Shown piece by piece: positions 46,217-55,097 of a DNA stretch of 61,475 bases. The translations under genes and the position numbers were made by a program. The notes under the pieces are model-generated. The model was not told where the DNA came from and searched no databases. It saw only the letters and a list, made by a program, of their open reading frames with translations. Position 1 is the first letter of the stretch, and each line of letters opens with the position of its first letter. This stretch comes from Kumtagia ephedrae (GTDB taxonomy: Bacteria > Pseudomonadota > Alphaproteobacteria > Rhizobiales > Rhizobiaceae), in the NCBI RefSeq assembly GCF_003012745.1, contig NZ_PXYK01000033.1:1-61475 (forward strand). The letters run 5' to 3'.

Positions 46217-47521
46217 TCACGAGCCACCTCCAGTGCTTGCGCCGGACAGATCGTCCGTCCAGCGCCGGAACAGCGCGCTGGCGTTCACGCCGCCGAAGCC
46301 GAAGCCGTTGGCGATCGCGTATTCCATCGCCATAGGCCGGGCCTCGTTTGCAACGAAGTCGATTCCGTCGCCGGCCGGATCGGGCATGCTCAGATTGAGG
46401 GTCGGCGGCGCCACCTGATCCCTCAGCGCCAGGATCGCGAAGATGGCGCCGAGCCCGCCGGCGGCCCCGAGCAGGTGCCCGGTCGCCGATTTCGTTGCGC
46501 TGACGGCAATCGCGAAATCGCGGCCGAACACGCTCTTTATCGCCTCGATCTCGCCCATGTCGCCGACCGGCGTGGAGGTCGCATGCGCATTAAGATGACG
46601 GACCTCGCGCGGCGAAATCCCCGCCTGGGCGATCGCAATCTCCATGGCCCGGCGCGCCCCGTCGCCGTCCTCCGGGCCTGAGGTGACGTGGTGAGCATCC
46701 GCGGTCGTGCCGTAGCCGACGAGCTCGGCGAGCGGTTTTGCGCCGCGCGCCAGCGCGTGGCTCAGTTCCTCGATGACCAGGATGCCGGCGCCTTCGCCCA
46801 TGACGAAGCCGTCCCGCGACCTGTCGAAAGGCCGGGAGGCCTGGGCCGGCGCCCAATTGAAACCGGTCGAAAGAGAGCGCGCCGCGGCAAACCCACCAAG
46901 GCTGACGAGATTCATGCAGGCTTCCGTGCCGCCGCACAGGGCGATGTCGGCCTCACCTGCGCGGATCAGCCGTGCCGCGTCGCCGATCGCCTGGATGCCG
47001 GCCGCGCATGCGGTCACCGGCGCGCCGAGCGGCCCCTTGAAGCCGTGGCGGATCGAGACATGCCCGGCGGCGAGGTTCACCAGGAAAGAGGGTATCGTGA
47101 ACGGCGACAGGCGGCGCGCACCGCGTGAGTCCACCGTGCGCACCGCCTCGGTGATGGCCGGGAAACCGCCGATGCCGGACGCGATGATCGTGGCCGTGCG
47201 CAGGCGCTCGGTTTCGGAGCCGGGTTTCCAGTCCGCCTGCGCCAGCGCCTCGTCCGCCGCCGCCAGCGCGAAGAGAATGAAGCGGTCGACCTTGCGCTGA
47301 TCCTTCGGCGCAAAGACAGCATTCGGATCGAAGCCGGCTTCGGGGTCTTCTTCCAAAGAGGGAACCACACCGCCGACCTTCGCGGGCAGGTCTCCCACGA
47401 CATCGTCCGGAAGCCTGCGAACGCCCGAGCGGCCGGCCAGCAGGCGCGACCAGGACGTTTCGACGCCCGCGGCGAGCGGCGTGACCGCTCCGAGACCAGT
47501 GACAACAATTCGTCGCATCAT
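46217..47521 (-). CDS. fabF: Beta-ketoacyl-ACP synthase II-like (KAS II)
   Basis: 434 residues from ATG at 47521 (AGGAAG upstream). Thiolase fold with nucleophile C172 in VTACAAG, H313 in NAHATSTPVGD and H349 with K344 in SATKSATGHLLGAAG, so the Cys-His-His set is complete. FGFGGVNAS near the end is normal. The enzyme would condense malonyl-ACP with an acyl group. There is no acyl carrier protein, malonyl transferase or other fatty-acid gene beside it, so this is a stand-alone paralogue and not the housekeeping fab cluster. A NodE-like or secondary-lipid role is possible. Confidence 0.88.
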   Translation of the reverse strand: MMRRIVVTGLGAVTPLAAGVETSWSRLLAGRSGVRRLPDDVVGDLPAKVGGVVPSLEEDPEAGFDPNAVFAPKDQRKVDRFILFALAAADEALAQADWKPGSETERLRTATIIASGIGGFPAITEAVRTVDSRGARRLSPFTIPSFLVNLAAGHVSIRHGFKGPLGAPVTACAAGIQAIGDAARLIRAGEADIALCGGTEACMNLVSLGGFAAARSLSTGFNWAPAQASRPFDRSRDGFVMGEGAGILVIEELSHALARGAKPLAELVGYGTTADAHHVTSGPEDGDGARRAMEIAIAQAGISPREVRHLNAHATSTPVGDMGEIEAIKSVFGRDFAIAVSATKSATGHLLGAAGGLGAIFAILALRDQVAPPTLNLSMPDPAGDGIDFVANEARPMAMEYAIANGFGFGGVNASALFRRWTDDLSGASTGGGS

Positions 47522-47695
47522 CTTCCTGTCGATCTGCCGAACCGCTTGGGCTGGCACAGTGCAAGCACGTTCGCATGCCCGGCTGCCGGAGGCCGCCGCA
47601 ACGGCACTCGGTTTGAACTTCGATGGCGAGCTTACTCGGTCTGGCCGGTGCGCATCCATCCTGCAAGGCCCGGCATCGTTCCCGCCACGCGGGAC

Positions 47696-48499
47696 TTAAG
47701 CCGCCATTATTCTTCTCATCGTGGCCCTTTGCATCGATCGCGGCGTCACGCGGTTTGAAAAGGCTGCCATCTTGTTCGACAGGCCCGCGACCACCATGGC
47801 CTTTCCTTGCAAGAGCGCCCGCATGCCGCTCGCGGCAACCGGGCGTGGCTTCATGGTGAGGAGGCGCAACAAGGCCGAGTCAGTGGCGCCAGCCGCCGCA
47901 TCGAACCCGGTCGCAGTGTGCCCCGGGCAGAGGCTGGTCACGACCACGCCGTGGGGGCGGAGCTCGTCATGCAGGGCCTCGCCAAGCGCGAGCACATAAG
48001 CCTTGGTCGCCGCATAGGCCGCGTAGCTGGGAACGGCCTGGAAGGCCAGAAGGCTGGCGACGAGAAGGACGTGTCCGGATCCCCGCGTGGCCATATCGCG
48101 GCCGAAGAGATAGGTCAGCTCGGTGAGCGTTGTGATGTTAAGCTGGATCATATCCGTGGTGCGCTCGATCGGGGTTTCCAGAAAATCGCCGTGCAGGCCG
48201 TATCCGGCATTATTCACCAGGATGTCGACCGCTATCGCCTTCGCGTCGAGACTGCTCTTCAGGCGACTGGCCGCGCCGGGCGAGGCCAGATCGACCGCTT
48301 CGACCAGCACGTCCACCCCGTATTTGCGGCGAAGATCGGAGGCGAGCTTTTCCATCGGCTCCTGCCGTCGGGCCACCAATACGAGATCGATCTTCTGCGC
48401 CGCCAGGATATCTGCGAATTCAAGACCGAGGCCACTCGATGCCCCTGTGACCAGAGCCCGTTTTCCGGCAAGGCTGCTGCTTGTTGTTTCTTTCGACAT
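47696..48499 (-). CDS. SDR family oxidoreductase
   Basis: 267 residues from ATG at 48499 with GGAGAG upstream. Classical SDR with VTGASSGLG near 17-25, NNAGYG near 95, and the catalytic triad S (ASLLAFQ) with Y-x3-K in YAAYAATKAY. The text after the active site (LCPGHTATGFD) is like the DltE/YqjQ group. It is 174 bases after the KAS-II-like gene start and 63 bases after the thioredoxin-reductase-like gene, on the same strand, so it may share the tetR transcript. Confidence 0.9.
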   Translation of the reverse strand: MSKETTSSSLAGKRALVTGASSGLGLEFADILAAQKIDLVLVARRQEPMEKLASDLRRKYGVDVLVEAVDLASPGAASRLKSSLDAKAIAVDILVNNAGYGLHGDFLETPIERTTDMIQLNITTLTELTYLFGRDMATRGSGHVLLVASLLAFQAVPSYAAYAATKAYVLALGEALHDELRPHGVVVTSLCPGHTATGFDAAAGATDSALLRLLTMKPRPVAASGMRALLQGKAMVVAGLSNKMAAFSNRVTPRSMQRATMRRIMAA

Positions 48500-48562
48500 C
48501 GTTCTCTCCGTCATCCATTCGATCAGCGCAGGGAGCTCGCCACATCCCGCCAATCTGTGCTC

Positions 48563-49456
48563 TCAAACCAGCATCGACTGCTGGGCGAAGATACCCGCCA
48601 TCGCGCCTTGCCATGATGCCGTGGTGACCGAGGGAATGAGGGGGTTGGTGAGGTCGCCGGCGGCGTAGATGCCCGGCATGCTGGTTTCGCGGCGCTCGTC
48701 AACCTTGAGGACGATGCCGAGGGGCGTATTGACCGTGGTGAGGCCCAGTGATTCATGCAGGCTTGCGGACGGCTTGTTGCGCGGATGCGCGAACAGGATG
48801 TCGACCGCGACATCGGGGCCGCTATCGAGCTTGACGGTGGCGCCATGCCCCCCGTGATGGGCGATCTCGGTGATCCGGCCATCGACGACAGGTGTGTTGC
48901 GACGCTCCAGATCGGACCGGATATCGGGCGGAATGTCGTGACCATCGGCGAAGACCGTCAACCTGTCGGTCCAATCGTGGAACAGCCTGACCTGATTGTG
49001 CGACTGCGGGCCGGACCAGACGAGGCCCCAATGCTGGCCGGCGACTTCAAAGCCGTCGCAATAGGGACAGGACACGATGGACGTGCCCCAGCCTTCGGCA
49101 AAGCCCGGCACATCAGGCACCTGGTCGGTTATGCCATAGCTCAGGATCAGGCGGCGCGCCCCAAGGCTTTCGCCATCGCCGGTGAGGACGGAGAAATCGT
49201 CGATGGCGCCGGAGACGCTATCGGCCCGGGCATTGACGAGCCGGATCGTGGGATAGCGCGCTAACTGCCGCCGCGCCTCGGCCAGGATGTCCAGCGGTGG
49301 CTTGTGATCGTGGCCAAGCAGACCATGCGAATGGCCGGCGAAGCGGTTGCGCGGCAGGCCGGTATCGAGAACGGTAACCTTGCGGCGGGCACGGCCGAGC
49401 TGCAGGGCAGCGGCGAGGCCGGCAAAGCTGCCGCCGATGATGATGACGTCATCCAT
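48563..49456 (-). CDS. Thioredoxin reductase-like FAD/NAD(P) oxidoreductase
   Basis: 297 residues from ATG at 49456. FAD-binding GGSFAGLAAA at 8-17, redox motif C130-P-Y-C133 followed by DGFE, and C-terminal GIYAAGDLTNP for FAD. The NADPH-domain GxGxxA motif is replaced by WSGPQSHNQ, which is unusual, so cofactor use may differ from classical TrxB. Its start overlaps the tetR stop by eight bases, so it is in the tetR operon. Members near TetR regulators often belong to detoxification operons. Confidence 0.88.
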   Translation of the reverse strand: MDDVIIIGGSFAGLAAALQLGRARRKVTVLDTGLPRNRFAGHSHGLLGHDHKPPLDILAEARRQLARYPTIRLVNARADSVSGAIDDFSVLTGDGESLGARRLILSYGITDQVPDVPGFAEGWGTSIVSCPYCDGFEVAGQHWGLVWSGPQSHNQVRLFHDWTDRLTVFADGHDIPPDIRSDLERRNTPVVDGRITEIAHHGGHGATVKLDSGPDVAVDILFAHPRNKPSASLHESLGLTTVNTPLGIVLKVDERRETSMPGIYAAGDLTNPLIPSVTTASWQGAMAGIFAQQSMLV

Positions 49457-50066
49457 GGTGATAAGCTCCGTGCTGTGGATGGAGGGGGTTGGCCTGGGCC
49501 TGGCACGCAACGGCTTCGCGGGCCGCCTCCAAGAACTGCTTCGACAACTGCTCGTCGTTGACGGCGCGCGAGAGGACGATTGCGCCGACCATTGTCGAAA
49601 GAATCGCCATGGCCTTGCCGCCGGGCTCCTTGCCCTCCGCTTCGTCAACCCCAGAGCCGAGCATATCGAGGTATTCCCTGATCCCGGCTTCGAATGACGC
49701 CTTTACGTCGGCGCCCTGTCTGGCTGCATCCGAACCGAGTGCCGCGACCGGGCAGCCGTCCATCCGCTCTTCGCGATGTTCCGTGCTGAGGTAGAGAGCG
49801 ATTGCCGCGCTAAGGGGATCGTCGGGATTTTCCGCGGCTGCGGCTGAAAAGCGGCTGAAGGCGCGCTCCATCGCGCGCCTGGACGCCTGAGCGGCCAGGT
49901 CGTCCTTCGATGCGAACTGCTTGTAAAAGGCGCCCTGGGTGAGTCCGGCGCCCTTCATCAGGTCCTTGAGGCCGATGCCGTCGAAGCCGTGCTCCCGAAA
50001 AAGACGGCTTGCCACGTTGATCACGGTCTCGCGGTTTTCCGCGGCCTGCATGCGACTCACGCGCAT
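49449..50066 (-). CDS. TetR family transcriptional repressor
   Basis: 205 residues from ATG at 50066 with AAGGAG upstream. The helix-turn-helix covers about 10-55 (FDGIGLKDLMKGAGLTQGAF, then YKQFASKDDL), and the C-terminal ligand-binding helices have two cysteines (DGCPVAAL, AVACQA). It is divergent to the RND efflux genes and leads an operon with the thioredoxin-reductase-like and SDR genes. Two palindromes in the shared gap are its likely operators, so it probably represses both directions. Confidence 0.93.
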   Translation of the reverse strand: MRVSRMQAAENRETVINVASRLFREHGFDGIGLKDLMKGAGLTQGAFYKQFASKDDLAAQASRRAMERAFSRFSAAAAENPDDPLSAAIALYLSTEHREERMDGCPVAALGSDAARQGADVKASFEAGIREYLDMLGSGVDEAEGKEPGGKAMAILSTMVGAIVLSRAVNDEQLSKQFLEAAREAVACQAQANPLHPQHGAYHHG

Positions 50067-50083
50067 CGTCGATCTCCTTCTTT

Positions 50084-50134
50084 TTAGATTGCGCCCGTAA
50101 TCTATATCAGCTATAGAGTGCGAACGCAATCTAA
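50084..50134. promoter_or_regulatory. Twin TetR operators overlapping face-to-face divergent promoters
   Basis: Two 18-bp palindromes of consensus AGATTGCG-NN-CGCAATCT lie at 50086-50103 and 50115-50132, centres 29 bp apart. The whole 51-bp segment is itself dyad-symmetric about 50109, with outer arms TTAGATTGCG/CGCAATCTAA and inner arms TCTATA/TATAGA. Promoters are symmetric too. On the plus strand TTGCGC (50089-50094), 17 bases, TATAGA (50112-50117); on the minus strand TTGCGT (50129-50124), 17 bases, TATAGA (50106-50101). Binding of TetR at both sites would cover both promoters. Confidence 0.75.
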
Positions 50135-50149
50135 TTTTAGGACCAGGCG

Positions 50150-51265
50150 ATGGGCAGGAAAAAGAGGAATCTCGTGGTGCTGGCCGGCGTCCTGGTCGCA
50201 GCGTCGGGCGCGGCGGCATTTGCCACACTTGCCATCCCCACGCAGGAAGCCTCTGCCGTGAGCGACCCCAGGCAGGAAACGCCGGTCGTCAGATTGGTGA
50301 CGGCGGCACCTGTGACCGCATCAGAGCGCAGCTTTACCGGCACTATCGGAGCGAGGGTTGAGAGCAATCTCGGTTTCCGTGTTCCGGGCAAGATCGTGGA
50401 ACGGCTCGTCGACATTGGCCAGGAGGTCAAAGCCGGCCAGCCGCTGGTGCGGATCGACGATGCCGACCTTCACCTCGCACTGGCAGCGAAGCGCAACGCC
50501 ATTGCCGCGGCGCGCGCCATAGTCGTTCAGACGGAACCGGATGAACGGCGATATGCCAGTCTGCTCAAGGACGGATGGGTTCCCCGACAGCGCTACGAGC
50601 AGGCGAAGGCCGCGCTGGATACGGCCAGGGCGCAACTCGCTGCTGCCGAAGCCGAAGCACGGGTTGCCGAGAATGAAGCGACCTATACGGTCCTGGTGGC
50701 GGATGCGGATGGAACCGTGGTCGAAACGTTTGGCGAGCCGGGACAGGTGGTCTCCGCCGGCCAAACCGTGGTTCGGCTCGCCCAGGCCGGCCCTCGTGAA
50801 GCAGTGGTCGCACTGCCCGAAACGATCCGTCCGGCGATCGGCTCGGCAGCCGAGGCCAGCCTCTACGGGAGCGATGGACGTCGCCACACGGCGCATCTGC
50901 GGCAGCTGTCGGATTCCGCGGATGCCCAGACCCGCACCTATGAAGCCCGCTACGTGCTCGACGGCGAGGCTGCAGGGGCGCCGCTCGGCGCAACGGTAAC
51001 GATCCGCCTTCCAAGCCAGGCAGGTCAGCCGGAGGTCCAGGTGCCGCTGGGGGCCGTCCTCGATGACGGTGAGAGAACCGGCGTCTGGATTCTGGACAGC
51101 GCCACTTCAACGGTCAAATTCCAGCCGGTCAAGCTCGTGCGAATGACCAACGAAACCGCCGTGATCTCCGGACTGAACTCCGGCGATCAGGTTGTCGCGC
51201 TCGGCGCGCATCTCCTGCAGGAGGGCGCCCGCGTCAGGACTGGGCCCGGAAGCGCGAGCAACTGA
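50150..51265 (+). CDS. RND efflux periplasmic adaptor (membrane fusion protein)
   Basis: 371 residues from ATG at 50150 (AGGA upstream). An N-terminal membrane anchor or signal (about 8-27) is followed by a lipoyl half-motif GFRVPGKIVERLVDIGQEVKAG near 75-95, a coiled-coil hairpin (about 110-175), a second lipoyl half near 180-200, and beta-barrel and membrane-proximal domains to 365. It joins the inner-membrane pump to an outer-membrane channel, which is not encoded here. The RND gene follows after two bases. Confidence 0.94.
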   Translation: MGRKKRNLVVLAGVLVAASGAAAFATLAIPTQEASAVSDPRQETPVVRLVTAAPVTASERSFTGTIGARVESNLGFRVPGKIVERLVDIGQEVKAGQPLVRIDDADLHLALAAKRNAIAAARAIVVQTEPDERRYASLLKDGWVPRQRYEQAKAALDTARAQLAAAEAEARVAENEATYTVLVADADGTVVETFGEPGQVVSAGQTVVRLAQAGPREAVVALPETIRPAIGSAAEASLYGSDGRRHTAHLRQLSDSADAQTRTYEARYVLDGEAAGAPLGATVTIRLPSQAGQPEVQVPLGAVLDDGERTGVWILDSATSTVKFQPVKLVRMTNETAVISGLNSGDQVVALGAHLLQEGARVRTGPGSASN

Positions 51266-51267
51266 CG

Positions 51268-54200
51268 ATGAACCTCAATCTTTCCGCGATCGCCGTTCGC
51301 GAACGGGCCGTCACCCTGTTCTTCATCCTCCTGCTGGTTGCTGCCGGCGCTTACGCTTTCGTCATGCTCGGTCGGGCGGAGGACCCGAACTTCACCATCA
51401 AGACCCTGACGGTCACGAGCGTCTGGCCGGGCGCCACGGCGCGCGAGATGCAGGATCTCGTCGCCGAACCGCTGGAGAAACGGCTCCAGGAGCTGACCTG
51501 GTACGACCGCGTGGAGACGACCACGCGGCCTGGCTACGCATATATGACGGTCACGCTGAAGGACAGCACACCGCCATCCGTCGTGCAGGAGGAATTCTAC
51601 CAGGCCCGCAAGAAACTCGGGGACGAGGCCCGCAACCTGCCGGCCGGCGTCCACGGTCCTTTCGTCAACGACGAATATTCGGATGTGAGCTTCGCGCTTT
51701 ATGCGCTGAAGGCCAAGGGCATGCCGATGCGTGAGCTGGCGAGGCAGGCCGAAGTGATCCGCCAGGACCTGCTGCACGTGCCCGGCGTCAAGAAAATCAA
51801 CATCCTCGGGGAACGCCCGGAACAGATATTCGTCGAATTCTCCTACGCCAAGCTGGCGACCCTCGGCGTGTCGGCACAGGACATCGTCGCCGCCTTGCAG
51901 CGGCAGAACGCCGTCACGCCCGCAGGCTCGATCGACACGCGGGGGCCGCGCGTCTTCATCCGGGTCGACGGCGCCTATGACAGCGTTCAGGCGATTGCCG
52001 ATACCCCGATCGTCGCTGCGGGACGGACGCTGAAGCTCTCCGACATCGCCGAAATCCGCCGCGGCTATGAGGATCCTCCCACCTATCTCATCCGGCGCCA
52101 GGGCGAGCCCACCATCATGCTCGCGGCGGTCATGCAGGAGGGCTGGGATGGCCTCGCGCTCGGCAAGGCCTTGGAGGACAGGACGGCGGCCATCGCACGG
52201 ACACTGCCGCTCGGGATGACGCTCGACAAGGTGACCGACCAGGCCGTCAACATCACCTCGGCGGTCGACGAATTCATGATGAAGTTCGCGATGGCGCTCG
52301 GCGTTGTCCTGCTGATCGCCCTGATCAGCATGGGCTGGCGCGTCGGCATCGTCGTGGCGGCCGCCGTCCCGCTGACGCTCGCCGTCGTCTTCCTCATTAT
52401 GCTGGAGACCGGCCGGTTCTTCGACCGCATCACGCTCGGCGCCCTGATCCTGGCGCTCGGCCTTCTCGTCGACGATGCCATCATCGCCATCGAGGTGATG
52501 GTGGTGAAGATGGAAGAAGGCATGGACCGCATCAAGGCGGCCGCCCATGCGTGGAGCCACACCGCCGCGCCGATGCTGTCGGGAACGCTGGTGACGATCG
52601 CCGGCTTCCTGCCGGTGGGCTTCGCCCGCTCGACCGCCGGCGAATACGCCGGCAACATCTTCTGGGTCGTGGGGTTCGCCCTCATCGTCTCCTGGATCGT
52701 CGCGGTGATCTTCACGCCCTATCTCGGCGTGAAGATGCTGCCCGCGATCAAGCCGGTCGCAGGCGGCACCCACGCGATCTACGACACGCCGAACTACCGG
52801 CGCCTGCGGCGGCTCATCGCCCTTGCCGTGCGCTACAAGTTCGCGACCTGCGCCACAGTCGGCATCGCCTTCGCGCTGTCCGTCGTCGGCATGGGTGCCG
52901 TCAAAGAGCAGTTCTTCCCGACATCCGACCGTCCGGAGGTGCTGGTGGAGGTCCGCCTGCCGGAAGGCTCCAGCATCGAGACGACGACAGCTACGGTCGA
53001 GAAACTCGAACATTGGCTGGAAGACCAGCCCGAGGCCAGGATCGTCACGAGCTATGTCGGTCAGGGCGCGCCCCGCTTCTTCTTCGCGATGGCGCCGGAG
53101 CTGCCCGATCCCGCCTTCGCCAAGATCGTCACGCTGACCGCTGACGCCGAGGCGCGCGAGGTGTTGAAGCACCGGCTCCGGCAGGCGGTGGCACAGGGGC
53201 TCGCACCGGAAGCCTATGTCCGCGTCACGCAGCTCGTGTTCGGCCCCTACACGCCGTTCCCGGTCGAGTTCAGGGTGATGGGGCCTGATCCCGTGCAACT
53301 CTACCGTATTTCCGAGAAGGCCCTCGACATCATGCGGGGCGTCCGGGACGTGCGGCAGGCCAATCGCGACTGGGGCAGTCGCACGCCGGTGCTCCGCTTC
53401 GTCCCGGATCAGGATCGGCTGAACCTCATCGGCCTTTCGCCGGCGGAGGTGGGCCAGCAGCTCCAGTTCCTCCTCACCGGCATCCCGGTTACGCAGGTCC
53501 GCGAGGACATCCGCAACGTCCCCATCGTGGCACGTAGCGGCGGCGGCGAACGGCTGGATCCCGCGCGCCTGGCCGATTTCTCGCTGATGAGCCGCGACGG
53601 CCGACCGATTCCGCTCGACCAGATCGGCCATTCGGAAATCCGTCTGGAAGAGCCGATCCTGAAGCGCCGCGATCGCACGCCCGTCATCACGATCCGCTCG
53701 GACATCAACGAGGCGACCCAGCCTCCTGAGGTCTCCAAGCAGATCATGAAGGCCCTTCAGCCGCTGATCGCATCTCTCCCGGCCGGCTATCGCATCGAAT
53801 TGGGCGGATCGATCGAGGAGGCTGGCAAGGCCAACGCAGCCCTGGGCAAGGTCTTCCCGCTGATGATCGCCATCACGCTGATCGTCATCATGCTGCAGGT
53901 GCGATCGTTCTCGATGATGGCCATGGTGCTGCTGACGGCACCGCTCGGGCTTGTCGGCGCGGTGCCGACACTGCTCGCCTTCAACCAGCCCTTCGGTTTC
54001 AACGCCATCCTGGGGCTGATCGGGTTGGCCGGCATCCTGATGCGCAACACGCTGATCCTGACCGAGCAGATCAAGGAGAACCGCGCGGCCGGTCTCGACG
54101 ATTATCACGCCGTCGTCGAAGCCACTGTCCAGCGCACACGGCCCGTCATCCTGACGGCACTCGCCGCCGTGCTGGCCTTCATCCCGCTCACGCACTCCGT

Positions 54201-54378
54201 CTTCTGGGGATCGATGGCCTATACTCTGATCGGCGGCACCGCGGTCGGCACGGTGCTGATCCTGCTCTTCCTGCCCGCGCTCTACGCCGCGTGGTTCCGC
54301 ATCAAGCCGACTGCCGACGAGGTCCCCGAGGACACGGCGGAGGAACCGGAATTGCGCACGGCAATGGCTGCGGAGTAG
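51268..54378 (+). CDS. RND efflux pump, inner-membrane transporter (AcrB-like)
   Basis: 1036 residues, the normal length. First helix at about 13-33, two large periplasmic loops (about 34-330 and 555-860), and 12 helices in all. The proton-relay pair is present in helix 4 as GLLVDDAIIAIE near 403-414. The N-terminal text AEDPNFTIKTLTVTSVWPGA is like the broad HAE-1 and MexF-like clades. Drives drug or solvent export with the adaptor encoded just upstream. Substrates unknown. Expression is probably held down by the divergent TetR. Confidence 0.95.
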   Translation: MNLNLSAIAVRERAVTLFFILLLVAAGAYAFVMLGRAEDPNFTIKTLTVTSVWPGATAREMQDLVAEPLEKRLQELTWYDRVETTTRPGYAYMTVTLKDSTPPSVVQEEFYQARKKLGDEARNLPAGVHGPFVNDEYSDVSFALYALKAKGMPMRELARQAEVIRQDLLHVPGVKKINILGERPEQIFVEFSYAKLATLGVSAQDIVAALQRQNAVTPAGSIDTRGPRVFIRVDGAYDSVQAIADTPIVAAGRTLKLSDIAEIRRGYEDPPTYLIRRQGEPTIMLAAVMQEGWDGLALGKALEDRTAAIARTLPLGMTLDKVTDQAVNITSAVDEFMMKFAMALGVVLLIALISMGWRVGIVVAAAVPLTLAVVFLIMLETGRFFDRITLGALILALGLLVDDAIIAIEVMVVKMEEGMDRIKAAAHAWSHTAAPMLSGTLVTIAGFLPVGFARSTAGEYAGNIFWVVGFALIVSWIVAVIFTPYLGVKMLPAIKPVAGGTHAIYDTPNYRRLRRLIALAVRYKFATCATVGIAFALSVVGMGAVKEQFFPTSDRPEVLVEVRLPEGSSIETTTATVEKLEHWLEDQPEARIVTSYVGQGAPRFFFAMAPELPDPAFAKIVTLTADAEAREVLKHRLRQAVAQGLAPEAYVRVTQLVFGPYTPFPVEFRVMGPDPVQLYRISEKALDIMRGVRDVRQANRDWGSRTPVLRFVPDQDRLNLIGLSPAEVGQQLQFLLTGIPVTQVREDIRNVPIVARSGGGERLDPARLADFSLMSRDGRPIPLDQIGHSEIRLEEPILKRRDRTPVITIRSDINEATQPPEVSKQIMKALQPLIASLPAGYRIELGGSIEEAGKANAALGKVFPLMIAITLIVIMLQVRSFSMMAMVLLTAPLGLVGAVPTLLAFNQPFGFNAILGLIGLAGILMRNTLILTEQIKENRAAGLDDYHAVVEATVQRTRPVILTALAAVLAFIPLTHSVFWGSMAYTLIGGTAVGTVLILLFLPALYAAWFRIKPTADEVPEDTAEEPELRTAMAAE

Positions 54379-54446
54379 ACCTCTGCCTGGGTCGATGCCG
54401 GACATATCGGCGAGCGCCTCGCGCGGACATCGTCGAAGCGCGGCTA

Positions 54447-54475
54447 TTGATCGGCAATCCACAACCGAATATATG
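54447..54475 (+). promoter_or_regulatory. Candidate irr promoter
   Basis: TTGATC (54447-54452), a 17-base spacer and TATATG (54470-54475) lie 74 bases before the irr ATG. The surrounding bases are more AT-rich than the neighbourhood. No clear iron-control element could be picked out. Confidence 0.4.
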
Positions 54476-54548
54476 CTCGTAAAGGGAATTGTGACCAAGT
54501 TCGTGTATTCGCGGGCTTGCAGTCTCTCTCGGGGTTGTAGTTGGGACG

Positions 54549-54974
54549 ATGAAGTCACCGGACAACGCAGTCAGCATCGGTGAGCGCGTGCGCAAGGCGG
54601 GCCTGCGCCCGACACGCCAGCGCGTGGCGCTGGCCGACCTGCTGTTCGCCAAGGGCGACCGTCATCTCTCCGCCGAATTGCTGCACGAGGAGGCGCTTGC
54701 CGCCGGCGTGCCGGTGTCGCTGGCGACCGTCTACAACACGCTGCACCAGTTCACGGAAGCCGGCCTGCTGCGCATCCTCGCCGTCGAAGGCTCCAAGACC
54801 TATTTCGACACCAACACGTCCGACCACCATCATTTCTTCATCGAGGGCGAGAACACCGTCTTCGACATCATGTCCGGCCCGATCAAGGTCAGCGACCTGC
54901 CCGCGCCGCCGGAAGGGATGGAGATCGTCAACGTCGACGTGGTCGTGCGGCTGCGCCGCAAGGCCGGCGCCTGA
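54549..54974 (+). CDS. irr: Iron response regulator Irr (Fur superfamily)
   Basis: 141 residues. Winged helix (about 14-80, with RPTRQRVALADLLF and SLATVYNTLHQFTEAGLL) and a C-terminal dimerisation part. The HHH motif at 93-95 in SDHHHFFIEGEN and the tail VDVVVRLRRK are hallmarks of Irr, the haem-sensing regulator of iron and haem genes in rhizobia. There is no cysteine anywhere in the protein, so the N-terminal haem regulatory motif of Bradyrhizobium Irr is missing, as in Rhizobium-type Irr. It is probably monocistronic. Confidence 0.92.
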   Translation: MKSPDNAVSIGERVRKAGLRPTRQRVALADLLFAKGDRHLSAELLHEEALAAGVPVSLATVYNTLHQFTEAGLLRILAVEGSKTYFDTNTSDHHHFFIEGENTVFDIMSGPIKVSDLPAPPEGMEIVNVDVVVRLRRKAGA

Positions 54975-55097
54975 CACCACATCCGATCTTGCCGAACTGG
55001 CTGGGGGCGACGCTGCGCCTCGAATGGCTGCGTATTGCGCCGACCCGTCGGTGACGGCGCCCGCTCAAGCGCCGGCTGGGCGCGCGGCCCGCTGCGG

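Noticed and set aside
51187-54558. A 1123-codon open frame on the minus strand opposite the RND pump
   Set aside because: It is the mirror of a GC-rich coding region, with a protein full of Arg, Asp, His and Gly and no domain. The plus-strand RND protein explains the region fully.
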